Part shown: piece by piece, positions 28,306-37,054 of the stretch | How positions within the stretch are numbered: the first letter of the stretch is position 1 | Layout: each line of letters begins with the position of its first letter | Source: Dolichospermum sp. FACHB-1091 | Lineage (GTDB): Bacteria > Cyanobacteriota > Cyanobacteriia > Cyanobacteriales > Nostocaceae | DNA length: 64,000 nucleotides | Assembly: GCF_014697585.1 (NCBI RefSeq) | Contig: NZ_JACJSB010000020.1 | Coordinates: forward strand, 18,069 to 82,068 | Direction: 5' to 3' | Translations under genes and position numbers: made by a program | The notes under the pieces: model-generated | Seen by the model: the letters and a program-made list of their open reading frames with translations, nothing else | Told to the model about the DNA's origin: nothing | Database searches by the model: none

Positions 28306-28456
28306 TTATCCATCAGCATAGTTTATAGGCTTTCCAGATTACAAAATGAAGTGCGGAATGTGAGTTTTAGTCTAAAGTCCAGTAAAAAAGAACATCTGCA
28401 TCCTACTATATGAAATATTCCTGCCTTTATGACTTGATCACTTTGTCTAAACAATT

Positions 28457-30253
28457 ATGCCACAGGATTTATCACCACTTTGGATATCATTAAAAACGGC
28501 TTTATTGGCAACATTTATCACTTTCTTTTTGGGCATATCTGCCGCTTATTGGATGTTAGGATATGGCGGTAAAGGTAAATCTTTAATTGAGGGGATATTT
28601 GTTGCACCGTTGATTTTACCACCTACGGTAGTCGGGTTTTTACTGCTGATATTCTTTGGTAAAAATGGTCCGGTTGGCAAACTTTTAGAACCTTATGATG
28701 CGACAATTATTTTCACTTGGTATGGTGCTGCGATCGCGGCTACAGTAGTTTCATTCCCATTAATGTATAAAACTGCATTGGCAGCTTTTAGCCAAATTGA
28801 TGTTAATTTGCTGCGAGTAGCGAGGACTTTGGGTGCTAAAGAATTGACAATTTTTTGGCGGATTAGTTTACCTTTAGCATTTCCTGGGATTATTGCTGCC
28901 ACTACCTTAGCATTTGCGCGGGCTTTAGGTGAATTTGGGGCAACTTTAATGTTAGCAGGAAATATACCTGGACAAACTCAAACTATCCCAATGGCGATAT
29001 ATTTTGCAGTAGAATCTGGGTCAATCAATGAAGCTTGGTTTTGGTCAATTGTAATTATGATTGTTTCCCTTTCAGGAATTATTATAGCTAATTTTTGGCA
29101 AGAACTTTCATATAAATCAAAATATCCAAAAATATCGAAAAATTCCATAGAATTAGCAAATAAATCTTCTTTATTATCAGAAGATTCTGCCCAAAAAGGC
29201 TTATTTTTAGATATTGAAAAAAGACTCCCTAATTTTCATTTGCAAGTTGCCCTTAATACGGATGATCAACCATTAGGACTATTGGGAAGTTCTGGAGCAG
29301 GAAAAAGTATGATTTTGCGTTGTCTGGCCGGGATAGAAACACCAAATAAAGGAAGAATAGTTTTAAATAATCGGGTATTATTTGACTCAGAAAAGAAAAT
29401 TAATCTGCCAATTGATCAACGACAAATTGGTTTTTTGTTCCAAAACTATGCCTTATTTCCACATCTTACTGTAGCCCAAAATATCGCCTTTGGTATACCA
29501 AAATATATAGATACTAAAACAGAGGTAGAAAAGCAATTAATAGCCATGAAATTACAAGGATTTGGAAACCGCTATCCCCACCAACTTTCCGGGGGACAAC
29601 AGCAACGGGTAGCATTAGCTAGGGCTTTGGCCAGTAAACCAGAAGCATTACTTTTAGATGAGCCATTTTCTGCCCTTGATACCCATTTACGCAGTCAATT
29701 AGAACAACAAGTTACAGAAATCCTGGCTGATTATTCTGGTGTAACTTTGTTTGTTACTCATAATATGGAAGAGGCTTATCGTTTATGTCCCCATTTGTTA
29801 GTATTAGAACAAGGAAAAGCCGCTCATTATGGTTCTAAATATGAGATTTTTCAACATCCTGCGAGTGTAAATGTGGCTCAACTTACAGGTTGTAAAAACT
29901 TTTCTCGTGCTAATATTTTATCACCTCAAAAAATAGAAGCAATTGATTGGGGTTGTACTCTTGAAGTTAGAGAAAATATTCCTTCAGAATTGTCTTATGT
30001 TGGTATTCGCGCTCATCATTTGATTTTTACAAAAGATCCTCAGCAAGTAAATACATTTCCTTGTTATTTAGTTCGTACCAGTGAAACACCTCACAGAATG
30101 ACAGTATTTCTTAAATTACATTCTGTTGGTAATCATGCCAATGATTATCATTTACAAGGGGAAATTTATAAAGAAAAATGGGTAAATATTCAAGATCAAT
30201 CTTTTCCCTGGTATGTGCATTTAGAACCTTCTCGGTTACTTTTAATGGAGTAA
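28457..30253 (+). CDS. modBC: Molybdate ABC transporter, fused permease-ATPase ModBC
   Basis: A 598-residue fusion. Residues about 1-220 are a ModB permease with five to six helices and the EAA-type loop (ARTLGAKELTIFWRISLPLA, about 123-142). Residues about 245-480 are a ModC ATPase: Walker A GSSGAGKS (about 278), Q-loop FLFQNYALFPHLT, signature LSGGQQQRVALARALA (about 375) and Walker B LLLDEPFSALD. A C-terminal regulatory region follows. Fusion of ModB to ModC is known in heterocystous cyanobacteria, which need Mo for nitrogenase and nitrate reductase. The binding protein gene modA is not adjacent. Confidence 0.9.
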   Translation: MPQDLSPLWISLKTALLATFITFFLGISAAYWMLGYGGKGKSLIEGIFVAPLILPPTVVGFLLLIFFGKNGPVGKLLEPYDATIIFTWYGAAIAATVVSFPLMYKTALAAFSQIDVNLLRVARTLGAKELTIFWRISLPLAFPGIIAATTLAFARALGEFGATLMLAGNIPGQTQTIPMAIYFAVESGSINEAWFWSIVIMIVSLSGIIIANFWQELSYKSKYPKISKNSIELANKSSLLSEDSAQKGLFLDIEKRLPNFHLQVALNTDDQPLGLLGSSGAGKSMILRCLAGIETPNKGRIVLNNRVLFDSEKKINLPIDQRQIGFLFQNYALFPHLTVAQNIAFGIPKYIDTKTEVEKQLIAMKLQGFGNRYPHQLSGGQQQRVALARALASKPEALLLDEPFSALDTHLRSQLEQQVTEILADYSGVTLFVTHNMEEAYRLCPHLLVLEQGKAAHYGSKYEIFQHPASVNVAQLTGCKNFSRANILSPQKIEAIDWGCTLEVRENIPSELSYVGIRAHHLIFTKDPQQVNTFPCYLVRTSETPHRMTVFLKLHSVGNHANDYHLQGEIYKEKWVNIQDQSFPWYVHLEPSRLLLME

Positions 30254-30313
30254 ATAGTCTGTAGCTATTCTTGACTACAGGGAAATGGCCTTTTTTACCA
30301 GCAGGGGGGTTAT

Positions 30314-30583
30314 TTGCAATCCGTACCTGTGGCGGTGTGGCTAGGGGGGAGTTACCAAGTGCTGGGGGATGTTAAGGCTAGTAAACAATGGTGGGAAGTA
30401 GCTTGTGAAGAATGTCAGGAGGCGTTTAATCTGGCTGCGGCTGATTATTGGTTAGGGAGAGCCTTGGTGGGTTTGGGGGATAAATCAGGGGCTAGACGGG
30501 CTTATGAAGGTGCGTTGAGTCAGCAGTTGTTGTATCCCGTGCGTGGGGAGGTGGAGGGAATTTTGGAGAGGCTTAAAAGGTAA
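30314..30583 (+). pseudogene. TPR-protein fragment
   Basis: A reading frame of 89 codons, opening only with TTG (LQSVPVAVWLGGSYQVLGDV), contains one clear TPR-like pair: FNLAAADYWLGRALVGLGDK followed by SGARRAYEGALSQQLLYPV. It lacks a signal peptide and most of a TPR array, and its base composition is G-rich compared with its neighbours. It looks like the 3' end of a larger TPR gene whose 5' part is gone. An expressed small protein is possible but less likely. Confidence 0.45.
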
Positions 30584-30924
30584 GAGGAGTAAGGGTTATA
30601 GCGATTTAGGGTGGTTTTTTGGGGAAAAAATTTGCCCGTAACTCGAAAAATTCACAAATGGGGGGGGTAAAACGTCTAAATAGTGTGGGAAGAAAAAACC
30701 ACTAAGGCATAATTCGTAGGTAGAGGGATTAATTATCTAGGACTAGCCCTTTCGAGGCCACGAACGAAGAGCAGTTCCATTGGTGATATTGCTCCTGGGT
30801 GTCGTGGGTTAATAGTCCCTGTGTTTACAAATGGAAGTCAAGGTGATATTTCCCCCTGTTCTGGGATTGACTTAGCACGAGCCATCTTTCATTAACATTT
30901 AGCGGTATATAAGGAGTCTTGATC
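30584..30924. other. Intergenic region, possible structured leader
   Basis: About 340 bp upstream of the DyP-partner gene with no ORF. It contains GC-richer stretches (GCCCTTTCGAGGCCACG, TGGGTGTCGTGGGTTAATAG) and a hairpin-like GAGCA with TTGCTC pair near 30770-30800. AAGGAG at about 30912-30917 is the ribosome-binding site of the next gene. No known RNA family is recognised. Confidence 0.4.
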
Positions 30925-31404
30925 ATGAGCGATAAACCAAAGCAACAACCATTAAGCTTCATTGCACCCATTAAGGGTGAAACTGAGGTAGAAGTACAAA
31001 AGAACTATAACAAACTAAGTGGATTAATAGCACAGGTTGATGCAACAGGTCTTAATAATGTAGGTACAGTGCATTTTGGGAATTTTATATTTCTTGAGCC
31101 TGCCACTGGAGACAATGGTCAAAAGTATTACAAGAAGTTCGCACTCTTTACATTCTATGATGGAACTTTTGAGCAGTATGTTAAAGACTTCGTAGATAAA
31201 GTTGGTAACACATTCAATGCCTTACTAGCCCATTTAGACGATGTTCCTGAAGATTTGATTCCGGTTGAACAAAGCCCTCAAGAGTTTGCTGAATATGTAA
31301 GAAAATATGATCAACCAGTAGCTAAATGGTATGCGGCTTATCCTAATAAGATAGTGAAGGAAATTACTAACCCAGTTCAAGGGGGAACTTACATTAAGGA
31401 ATAA
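30925..31404 (+). CDS. Probable DyP-associated ferredoxin-fold protein
   Basis: A 159-residue protein starting MSDKPKQQPLSFIAPIKGET, with AAGGAG upstream (a TTG two codons earlier is in frame but ignored). The segment VGTVHFGNFIFLEP (about 47-60), followed by KKFALFTFYDGTFEQYVKDF (about 70-89), matches the pattern H-F-x-R/N-F-x-x-L then L-x-F-x-x-x-x-D-G seen in proteins encoded next to DyP-type peroxidases, thought to adopt a ferredoxin-like alpha/beta fold. No heme ligand is apparent. It is separated from the DyP gene by 156 bp carrying a strong stem-loop. Function is an inference from neighbourhood. Confidence 0.6.
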   Translation: MSDKPKQQPLSFIAPIKGETEVEVQKNYNKLSGLIAQVDATGLNNVGTVHFGNFIFLEPATGDNGQKYYKKFALFTFYDGTFEQYVKDFVDKVGNTFNALLAHLDDVPEDLIPVEQSPQEFAEYVRKYDQPVAKWYAAYPNKIVKEITNPVQGGTYIKE

Positions 31405-31422
31405 GACTGGTTTGTTTATATT

Positions 31423-31467
31423 CATCAGGAAAGTGATGCCAGAGAGGGAGCCATCACTTTCCTGATG
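31423..31467. promoter_or_regulatory. 16-bp perfect stem-loop between DyP-partner and DyP genes
   Basis: CATCAGGAAAGTGATG (31423-31438) and its exact reverse complement (31452-31467) enclose a 13-base loop. No T tract follows, so it is more likely an mRNA processing or stabilising structure, or an attenuator, than a simple terminator. Confidence 0.7.
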
Positions 31468-31560
31468 CTGAAAAATCAACTTTGATGCAGTTGAGTCATA
31501 CCAACCTGGCAAAAAATAATCACTTTCCGAATATTACCGCACTTAAAATATAGTAAATCT

Positions 31561-32976
31561 ATGACAAACAACCCGACTTCAAAACAGCTTAACTTAGCTG
31601 ATATCCAAGGTTTAATTGTCCGTGGCTATAACATGGATGTTGTACGCTATTTTGTTCTCTGCGTTGATGATGCAACCAAGGCAAAACAATTCATTTGTGA
31701 TTTGATAAATGGTGAATCACTTAAAATAACCAGTGCAGAGCAATGGAATATAAAACCAAGTTATTGTTTAAATATTGGATTTACTTTTGAAGGATTAAAA
31801 GCTCTCAAATTACAAGACGATGTTAATCAAGCATTTAAACATGGAAATTATCAGCCATTTAGAGAAGGTGCTATTGATCGAGCTAGTGCAATAGGTGATA
31901 CTGAAGAGAGCGATCCTAAAAATTGGATAAACGGGTTAGAACAAAAAGATAAAGCTCATATTTTGCTTTTGCTTTTTGCCCAAGATGGGGATACTCTAAG
32001 TAAGAAATCTGTTGAATTACGAGATAAGTTTGAGAAACAAAAAATCCAAGAATTAGGTTATTTTGACGGGGCAAAACTTCCTGATGAGGATGGTAAACCC
32101 AGTGATATGATTCATTTTGGCTACCGGGATGGAATTACACAGCCGAGAGTAGACGGTTTTCCTGCAAAGGATGGCATTCCATACGATGGACAGCCTGTTA
32201 TTCCTGCTCATGAGTTTGTCTTAATTCATACAACAGAACCACCGTACGCACCATACAAGGTACCAAAACCACTTGAATTGGGAGAAAATGGGAGTTTTGC
32301 GGCTCTTCGAGTGCTAAAACAGAATGTAGAAGGTTTTGAAAAGTTCCTTCAAAACCAAAAAGACGTAATTAATCCAGAAACTTTGGCTGCTAAAATGTGT
32401 GGTCGCTGGCGTAATGGTGTACCTTTAGACCTTTCTCCAGAGCAGGATGAACTTGAGCCACCAATTAGTTACGAAAAATTCAATAGCTTTGATTATAAAG
32501 AAGATCCAACTGGATTGAAATGTCCCATTGGTTCACATATACGGCGCAATAATCCTCGTATCACACCAACAGCAATCGGAGACCCTAACTTACGTCGGCT
32601 TATACGTCGGGGAATACCGTATGGATCAGCTTATGATCCTCAATCTGCTGATCCTCAATCTGCTGATGAAGAAAGGGGACTGCTTGGTTTGTTCATCTGT
32701 GCTAGTCTCGGAGAACAATTTGAATTTGTTATGAAAGACTGGGTTAATAGTGGCAATTTTGCTAGCTTAGGCGATAAGGTTAAAGATCCTTTGCTCGGTG
32801 CTAATAACCCTCAAGACAGCAAATTTGATATTCCATTGTCGCCTCCGCCTGATAAAAAATCATTAGAAATAAAGGGATTTGAGCGATTTATTATCACTAG
32901 AGGAGGTGCTTACTGCTTTCTCCCTAGTATTACCGCTCTAAAATACATGGCTGGATCAGAAACAACTGCAAGTTGA
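31561..32976 (+). CDS. DyP-type peroxidase
   Basis: A 471-residue heme peroxidase of the dye-decolorizing family. The distal GXXDG motif is GYRDG with catalytic D190; the proximal heme ligand is H326 in CPIGSHIRRNNPR; the distal Arg is in LIRRGIPYGSAYDP (about 348-361). No Tat or Sec signal is seen, so it is likely cytosolic. The length is that of longer (C/D-like) DyPs. A 15 bp tandem duplication (32635-32664) encodes DPQSA twice in a surface loop. The upstream partner gene suggests a two-gene oxidative-stress or substrate-specific unit. Confidence 0.86.
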   Translation: MTNNPTSKQLNLADIQGLIVRGYNMDVVRYFVLCVDDATKAKQFICDLINGESLKITSAEQWNIKPSYCLNIGFTFEGLKALKLQDDVNQAFKHGNYQPFREGAIDRASAIGDTEESDPKNWINGLEQKDKAHILLLLFAQDGDTLSKKSVELRDKFEKQKIQELGYFDGAKLPDEDGKPSDMIHFGYRDGITQPRVDGFPAKDGIPYDGQPVIPAHEFVLIHTTEPPYAPYKVPKPLELGENGSFAALRVLKQNVEGFEKFLQNQKDVINPETLAAKMCGRWRNGVPLDLSPEQDELEPPISYEKFNSFDYKEDPTGLKCPIGSHIRRNNPRITPTAIGDPNLRRLIRRGIPYGSAYDPQSADPQSADEERGLLGLFICASLGEQFEFVMKDWVNSGNFASLGDKVKDPLLGANNPQDSKFDIPLSPPPDKKSLEIKGFERFIITRGGAYCFLPSITALKYMAGSETTAS

Positions 32977-33074
32977 ATAGTGAGAGCGAACCGAGTCATA
33001 ACTTTGTCAGAAACTATCTATAACCTTTGTCTGAAGGCTATTGGCAGAGCTATCACCTGTTTCTAGAAAGAAGA

Positions 33075-33174
33075 GCGATCGCACTTCCTACATCTCCAAA
33101 ATGCGATCGCCCTACTTATCCCCAAGAGCGATCGCTTATCTTTCATCAAAGTCATTTTACCAGAGAGCGATCGC
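33075..33174. repeat. Cluster of four HIP1 octamers
   Basis: GCGATCGC occurs at 33075, 33103, 33128 and 33167. The first two sit in a 37 bp unit with CACTTCCTACATCTCCAAAA between them; a near-identical unit lies at 33966-34002 on the other side of the 33207-33809 gene. Confidence 0.75.
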
Positions 33175-33206
33175 TACTTCCTGACCCAACAACCCCAAGG
33201 CCTACC

Positions 33207-33809
33207 TCAGCCATTCTGGGACATCCAAATCAGAAAGCTCAAAATTTGATCAACTGGTGGTACTGGATAATCATTCAAGTCAATGGTTACTGTTTGTCCT
33301 TCTAGTTGGAGAAACCGCCAAACCGTACCACTTGTCACCGTTCCGTAAATTGTGGAAATCGGCTGCTGCTTCTGTTGATTAAAGCGTTGTGCTGCTACCA
33401 TTTCGGCTAAACATTGTCCCAGTCCTGGTTTTAGGTCTTCTTTTTTCGCTTCCACCAAAACCACTGCCGGGGCTTTAATATACAATTGCTCTGGAGAGCG
33501 ACTAATCAGAAAATCAACATAACCCATCAAATCAACCTCTGGCTGCACGTTGAACTCTTCACCGGAAAAGACACTAATTTGTCCATGAAGCTGACGTTTG
33601 ACTTCTAGTAAAACGGGATTGATAATGCCTTCAGAACGCGCTTTTTCACTACCTACTGCAACTGCCCAAGGTATGGTTTCTTTCAATGTATCTTTGAGCA
33701 AAGAACTCGGATTAAATGGGGAAATCTCTGGTAGAAAGCGATCGCCTTCAACAATTGTCAGTTGAAAATCATCTACAGCTTTACTCAAAGTAAATTTACT
33801 ATAAGGCAT
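33207..33809 (-). CDS. PD-(D/E)XK-like protein of unknown role
   Basis: A 200-residue protein with the core VDLMGYVDFLISRSPEQLYI then APAVVLVEAKKEDLKPGLGQ (about 90-130): an Asp followed by an E-x-K after a hydrophobic strand, the arrangement of PD-(D/E)XK nucleases. A later LAEMVAAQRFNQQ helix and IYGTVTSGTVWRFLQLEG strands (about 140-170) fit the HsdR-N/Uma2-like core. It is a stand-alone ORF with no methyltransferase or helicase beside it, so a restriction role is not supported. Flanking HIP1-rich repeats (33075 and 33966) suggest a mobile or rearranged locus. Confidence 0.6.
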   Translation of the reverse strand: MPYSKFTLSKAVDDFQLTIVEGDRFLPEISPFNPSSLLKDTLKETIPWAVAVGSEKARSEGIINPVLLEVKRQLHGQISVFSGEEFNVQPEVDLMGYVDFLISRSPEQLYIKAPAVVLVEAKKEDLKPGLGQCLAEMVAAQRFNQQKQQPISTIYGTVTSGTVWRFLQLEGQTVTIDLNDYPVPPVDQILSFLIWMSQNG

Positions 33810-34196
33810 AAAAGTTTTCTCGATAATTGGTAATATAAAGATATTTTACCGAAAAGCGATCGCCTTGATAATGGGAAATTGAGGGCTTGACACTACCCAT
33901 CGTAGACATCGCTGACAAAATTTTGAGTATTTTAGCTGATTGACAAAAGCTATTTTATAGGAAGTTCGATCGCACTTCCTACATTTCCACAATGCGATCG
34001 CCTGTTTAGAGATAGCTTACATTATTATCTAAATATAAAACCAGAGGACTATCTGCTGCTGAGAAGAGGGATTCTTCTAAATAAGTTGTACAACTTACCC
34101 TTTCTTGACTATAACTAATTTTATTTACGGTTTTCTAATAAATGGGAGAGACTGAAAAATATATCTTGATTATCTTGATTTCCAGCCTCCCTAAAA
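33810..34196. other. Intergenic region with HIP1 repeat unit
   Basis: No ORF is supported. It contains HIP1 sites and the 36 bp unit CGATCGCACTTCCTACATTT with CCACAATGCGATCGCC (33967-34002), a near-copy of 33075-33111. The palindrome-like AAGTTGTACAACTT (about 34083-34096) could be an operator for the upstream end of the 33207-33809 gene, but this is speculative. Confidence 0.45.
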
Positions 34197-34820
34197 TTAA
34201 CTTAATTCCAATAAACCTTGATAACCTGTGACAATTCTATTACCATCTTTGAGAATGTGAACTTCAATTTGATCACTAGCCCAAGTAATTTTATCTGCAA
34301 ATTCTGGGTTAAAGATATTTACATTTTGATTACTAGAAGAAACGGGAGAATCAGGAGAATTAATTGCTAGAGATTTGACATAAGGACCATCAATCAAAAT
34401 ATCTAATTCTGCTAATAATTCTTTGGCACCTGGAGGGGCAGAATTAGATTGTAATTGCTGGAGTGTAAAACCGGTAAAAGACATAATATTTAAACCTGCT
34501 GCTTTTAACTTTTTGGCTAAAATTGTTAATGCAGGTGCTTGCCAAAATGGTTCACCACCGGAAAAAGTTACACCCGTATTATGGGGATTTTTGAGAATAC
34601 TTTCAGCTAGGGTATCAATAGCCACTAAATCATTAATCTCAAATGCCCAGGAGTCGGGATTAAAGCAACCAGAACATTCACGATTACAACCCTGTACCCA
34701 AACAACAGCCCGACAACCTGGTCCATTAACCTCCGATTGGTCAACATAACCCATAATATTAAGATAGCCGGGGGGAATATCCGCGAGTCCTAGAGATGGG
34801 TTCATGGGCTTGGTTTCCAT
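34197..34820 (-). CDS. Radical SAM activating enzyme, NrdG-like
   Basis: The 207-residue protein has a 4Fe-4S radical SAM site in WVQGCNRECSGCFNPDSWAF (C-x3-C-x2-C, about 43-62), the GG-E motif TGVTFSGGEPFWQA (about 78-91) and ILIDGPYVKSL (about 135-145). This is the pattern of anaerobic ribonucleotide reductase activases. The catalytic NrdD partner is not in the window, and some cyanobacteria carry such activases with unknown clients, so no gene symbol is given. It lies divergent from gpmI across a 300 bp gap. Confidence 0.78.
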   Translation of the reverse strand: METKPMNPSLGLADIPPGYLNIMGYVDQSEVNGPGCRAVVWVQGCNRECSGCFNPDSWAFEINDLVAIDTLAESILKNPHNTGVTFSGGEPFWQAPALTILAKKLKAAGLNIMSFTGFTLQQLQSNSAPPGAKELLAELDILIDGPYVKSLAINSPDSPVSSSNQNVNIFNPEFADKITWASDQIEVHILKDGNRIVTGYQGLLELS

Positions 34821-35119
34821 CTTTTGTCAACTCCTTTTCAACTTTTCCTATTACTTGCTAATATAGCGATACTCTGAAAAACTGTTTAGATTTCTTCAGC
34901 AAGTCCTAATTAACAAAGAACTTGATATAGATAAATTTCTCACAAGAGGTGAAACTTACTGAGTTTCATTCAAGTAAAATCCCTGTCAGACAAGAGTTTT
35001 AAAAAGCTGACTACTAACCGCTGACCACTGACTGCGATAAGATCAACAGAATTTAACTTCCATAAACGATTAGCAATGGTATTATTCAAGTATTACAAAA
35101 AGTAAAGGGCGATTTTACT

Positions 35120-36718
35120 ATGACCAAAGCACCTGTTGCTCCTGTGGTGCTAGTCATTCTAGATGGATGGGGCTACTGTGAGGAAAAGCGAGGAAACGCT
35201 ATTATTGCTGCCAAAACTCCCGTCATGGACAGTTTATGGGCTGCCTATCCCCACACCCTCATTCGCACATCAGGAAAAGCCGTAGGGTTGCCAGAAGGTC
35301 AAATGGGCAACTCGGAAGTTGGTCATTTGAACATTGGCGCTGGTCGAGTCGTGCCACAAGAACTGGTACGGATCTCAGATGCTGTAGAAGACGGTTCTTT
35401 AAGGGTCAACCCAGCCCTGGTGAAAATTTGCCAGGAAGTTCGTTCCGCTAGTGGCAAGTTGCATCTAGTGGGGCTTTGTTCTGATGGGGGGGTGCATTCC
35501 CATATTACCCATCTATTGGGACTACTTGACTTAGCGAAGGAACAGCAACTTTCAAAAGTTTGTATCCATGCGATTACTGATGGCCGTGACACGAAACCAA
35601 AAGATGGGATCAGGTTCATCCAGCAACTAGAAGAATACATAGAGCATATTGGTATTGGTGAAATTACTACTATTAGTGGTCGCTATTATGCCATGGATCG
35701 TGATCACCGCTGGGATAGAGTTCAACGCGCTTATGATGTAATGAGAACAGACGGTACGGGCAATGGACTCTCGGCTGGAGAGATATTACAAACATCCTAC
35801 GCTGAAGGTATTACTGATGAGTTTATTCTCCCCGTCCGTCTGCAACCAGGGGCGATAGAATCGGGTGATGGGGTAATATTTTTTAATTTCCGTCCTGACC
35901 GTGCTAGAGAACTAACTCAAGCTTTTGTCAGTAAAACTTTTAACGGTTTTGAAAGACGGCCAATTTTGCCGCTTTCTTTTGTAACTTTTACCCAATATGA
36001 TCCAGAATTACCTGTTTCTGTGGCTTTCGAGCCTCAAAACCTGACTAATATTCTGGGTGAAGTTATCGCTAACCGTGGTTTAAGACAGTTTAGAACTGCG
36101 GAGACGGAAAAATACGCTCATGTCACCTATTTCTTTAATGGAGGAATGGAGGATGCTTGTGTAGGAGAAGACCGGGAATTAGTCAGTAGTCCAATGGTCT
36201 CTACTTATGATCAAGCTCCGGGTATGTCAGCACAAGCTGTGACGGATGTAGCGATCGCTGCTATTAAAAAGGGCATCTATTCTCTAGTAGTGATGAACTA
36301 TGCTAACCCTGATATGGTAGGGCATACGGGACAAATCCCGGCTACAGTAACAGCTATTGAAACGGTGGATCGTTGTTTGGGTCGTCTGATTGATACAATT
36401 GGTAAAGCTGGTGGTACGGCAATTATTACTGCTGACCACGGCAATGCTGAGTATATGCTAGATGAGGGCGGTAATCCTTGGACAGCGCATACTACCAACC
36501 CAGTTCCTTTAATCTTGGTAGAGGGTGAAAAGGCCAAAATACCGGGATATGGAACAAATGTGGAATTAAGAAATGATGGCAAATTAGCCGATATTGCCCC
36601 AACTATTCTGGATATTTTACAAATATCCCAACCCCAAGAAATGACCGGGCGATCATTACTGAAAGCCGCAGAATATGATTTACAATTAACTCGTACTCCT
36701 GTACAGGTGGGCTTGTAA
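35120..36718 (+). CDS. gpmI: 2,3-bisphosphoglycerate-independent phosphoglycerate mutase
   Basis: The 532-residue enzyme interconverts 3- and 2-phosphoglycerate in glycolysis with two Mn ions. The N-terminus PVVLVILDGWGYCEEKRGNA carries the metal Asp, and the phosphorylated serine is S65 in QMGNSEVGHLNIGAGR. HAITDGRDTKP (about 155-165) belongs to the inserted transferase domain. C-terminal metal ligands are in ANPDMVGHTG and ITADHGNAEYM (about 395-445). The length is usual. secG follows 96 bp downstream, an arrangement also common in other cyanobacteria. Confidence 0.96.
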   Translation: MTKAPVAPVVLVILDGWGYCEEKRGNAIIAAKTPVMDSLWAAYPHTLIRTSGKAVGLPEGQMGNSEVGHLNIGAGRVVPQELVRISDAVEDGSLRVNPALVKICQEVRSASGKLHLVGLCSDGGVHSHITHLLGLLDLAKEQQLSKVCIHAITDGRDTKPKDGIRFIQQLEEYIEHIGIGEITTISGRYYAMDRDHRWDRVQRAYDVMRTDGTGNGLSAGEILQTSYAEGITDEFILPVRLQPGAIESGDGVIFFNFRPDRARELTQAFVSKTFNGFERRPILPLSFVTFTQYDPELPVSVAFEPQNLTNILGEVIANRGLRQFRTAETEKYAHVTYFFNGGMEDACVGEDRELVSSPMVSTYDQAPGMSAQAVTDVAIAAIKKGIYSLVVMNYANPDMVGHTGQIPATVTAIETVDRCLGRLIDTIGKAGGTAIITADHGNAEYMLDEGGNPWTAHTTNPVPLILVEGEKAKIPGYGTNVELRNDGKLADIAPTILDILQISQPQEMTGRSLLKAAEYDLQLTRTPVQVGL

Positions 36719-36814
36719 AATTGTAAAATGTTAGTTTAGTCCTGGCGGTTTCTAACCGCCAATTTAGCTAAATCCCTTATTGTCTGATGACTTCTTATCA
36801 CCAACATTTCTAAT

Positions 36815-37048
36815 ATGGCAATTACTAACATCGTACAAGGTATTTGGGCATTTTCCGCCCTTGGTTTAATTGTTCTGGTTTTGTTACATAGTCCTAAAGG
36901 TGACGGAATTGGTGCTATTGGTGGACAAGCACAATTGTTCACAAGTACCAAAAGTGCCGAAAATACTTTAAATAGAGTTACTTGGGCGTTAACGGTGGTT
37001 TTTATGGGTTTGACTGTGGTTTTAAGTGCTAATTGGTTGCCCAAGTAG
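36815..37048 (+). CDS. secG: Protein translocase subunit SecG
   Basis: The 77-residue protein has two membrane spans (IVQGIWAFSALGLIVLVLLH, about 6-25, and TWALTVVFMGLTVVLSANWL, about 56-75) joined by the conserved cytoplasmic loop HSPKGDGIGAIGGQAQLF. SecG assists preprotein movement through SecYEG in the cytoplasmic and thylakoid membranes. It lies between gpmI and the M10-type peptidase gene, 6 bp before the latter, suggesting cotranscription. Confidence 0.93.
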   Translation: MAITNIVQGIWAFSALGLIVLVLLHSPKGDGIGAIGGQAQLFTSTKSAENTLNRVTWALTVVFMGLTVVLSANWLPK

Positions 37049-37054
37049 TTGTGA

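Larger units (their letters stand above)
27634..28358. repeat. Segment bounded by 20-bp perfect inverted repeats
   Basis: TTCCGCACTTCATTTTGTAA at 27634-27653 and its exact reverse complement at 28339-28358 enclose 725 bp containing one small gene. The left arm is followed by a second partial unit (CACATTCCGCACTTC, 27657-27671), and another CCGCACTTCC lies near 27876. It could be a mobile cassette or a regulatory fold-back; no transposase is present. Confidence 0.65.

Noticed and set aside
33027..33305. 92-codon ORF on the plus strand
   Set aside because: It is composed largely of HIP1 repeats and overlaps the 3' end of the better supported gene at 33207-33809.
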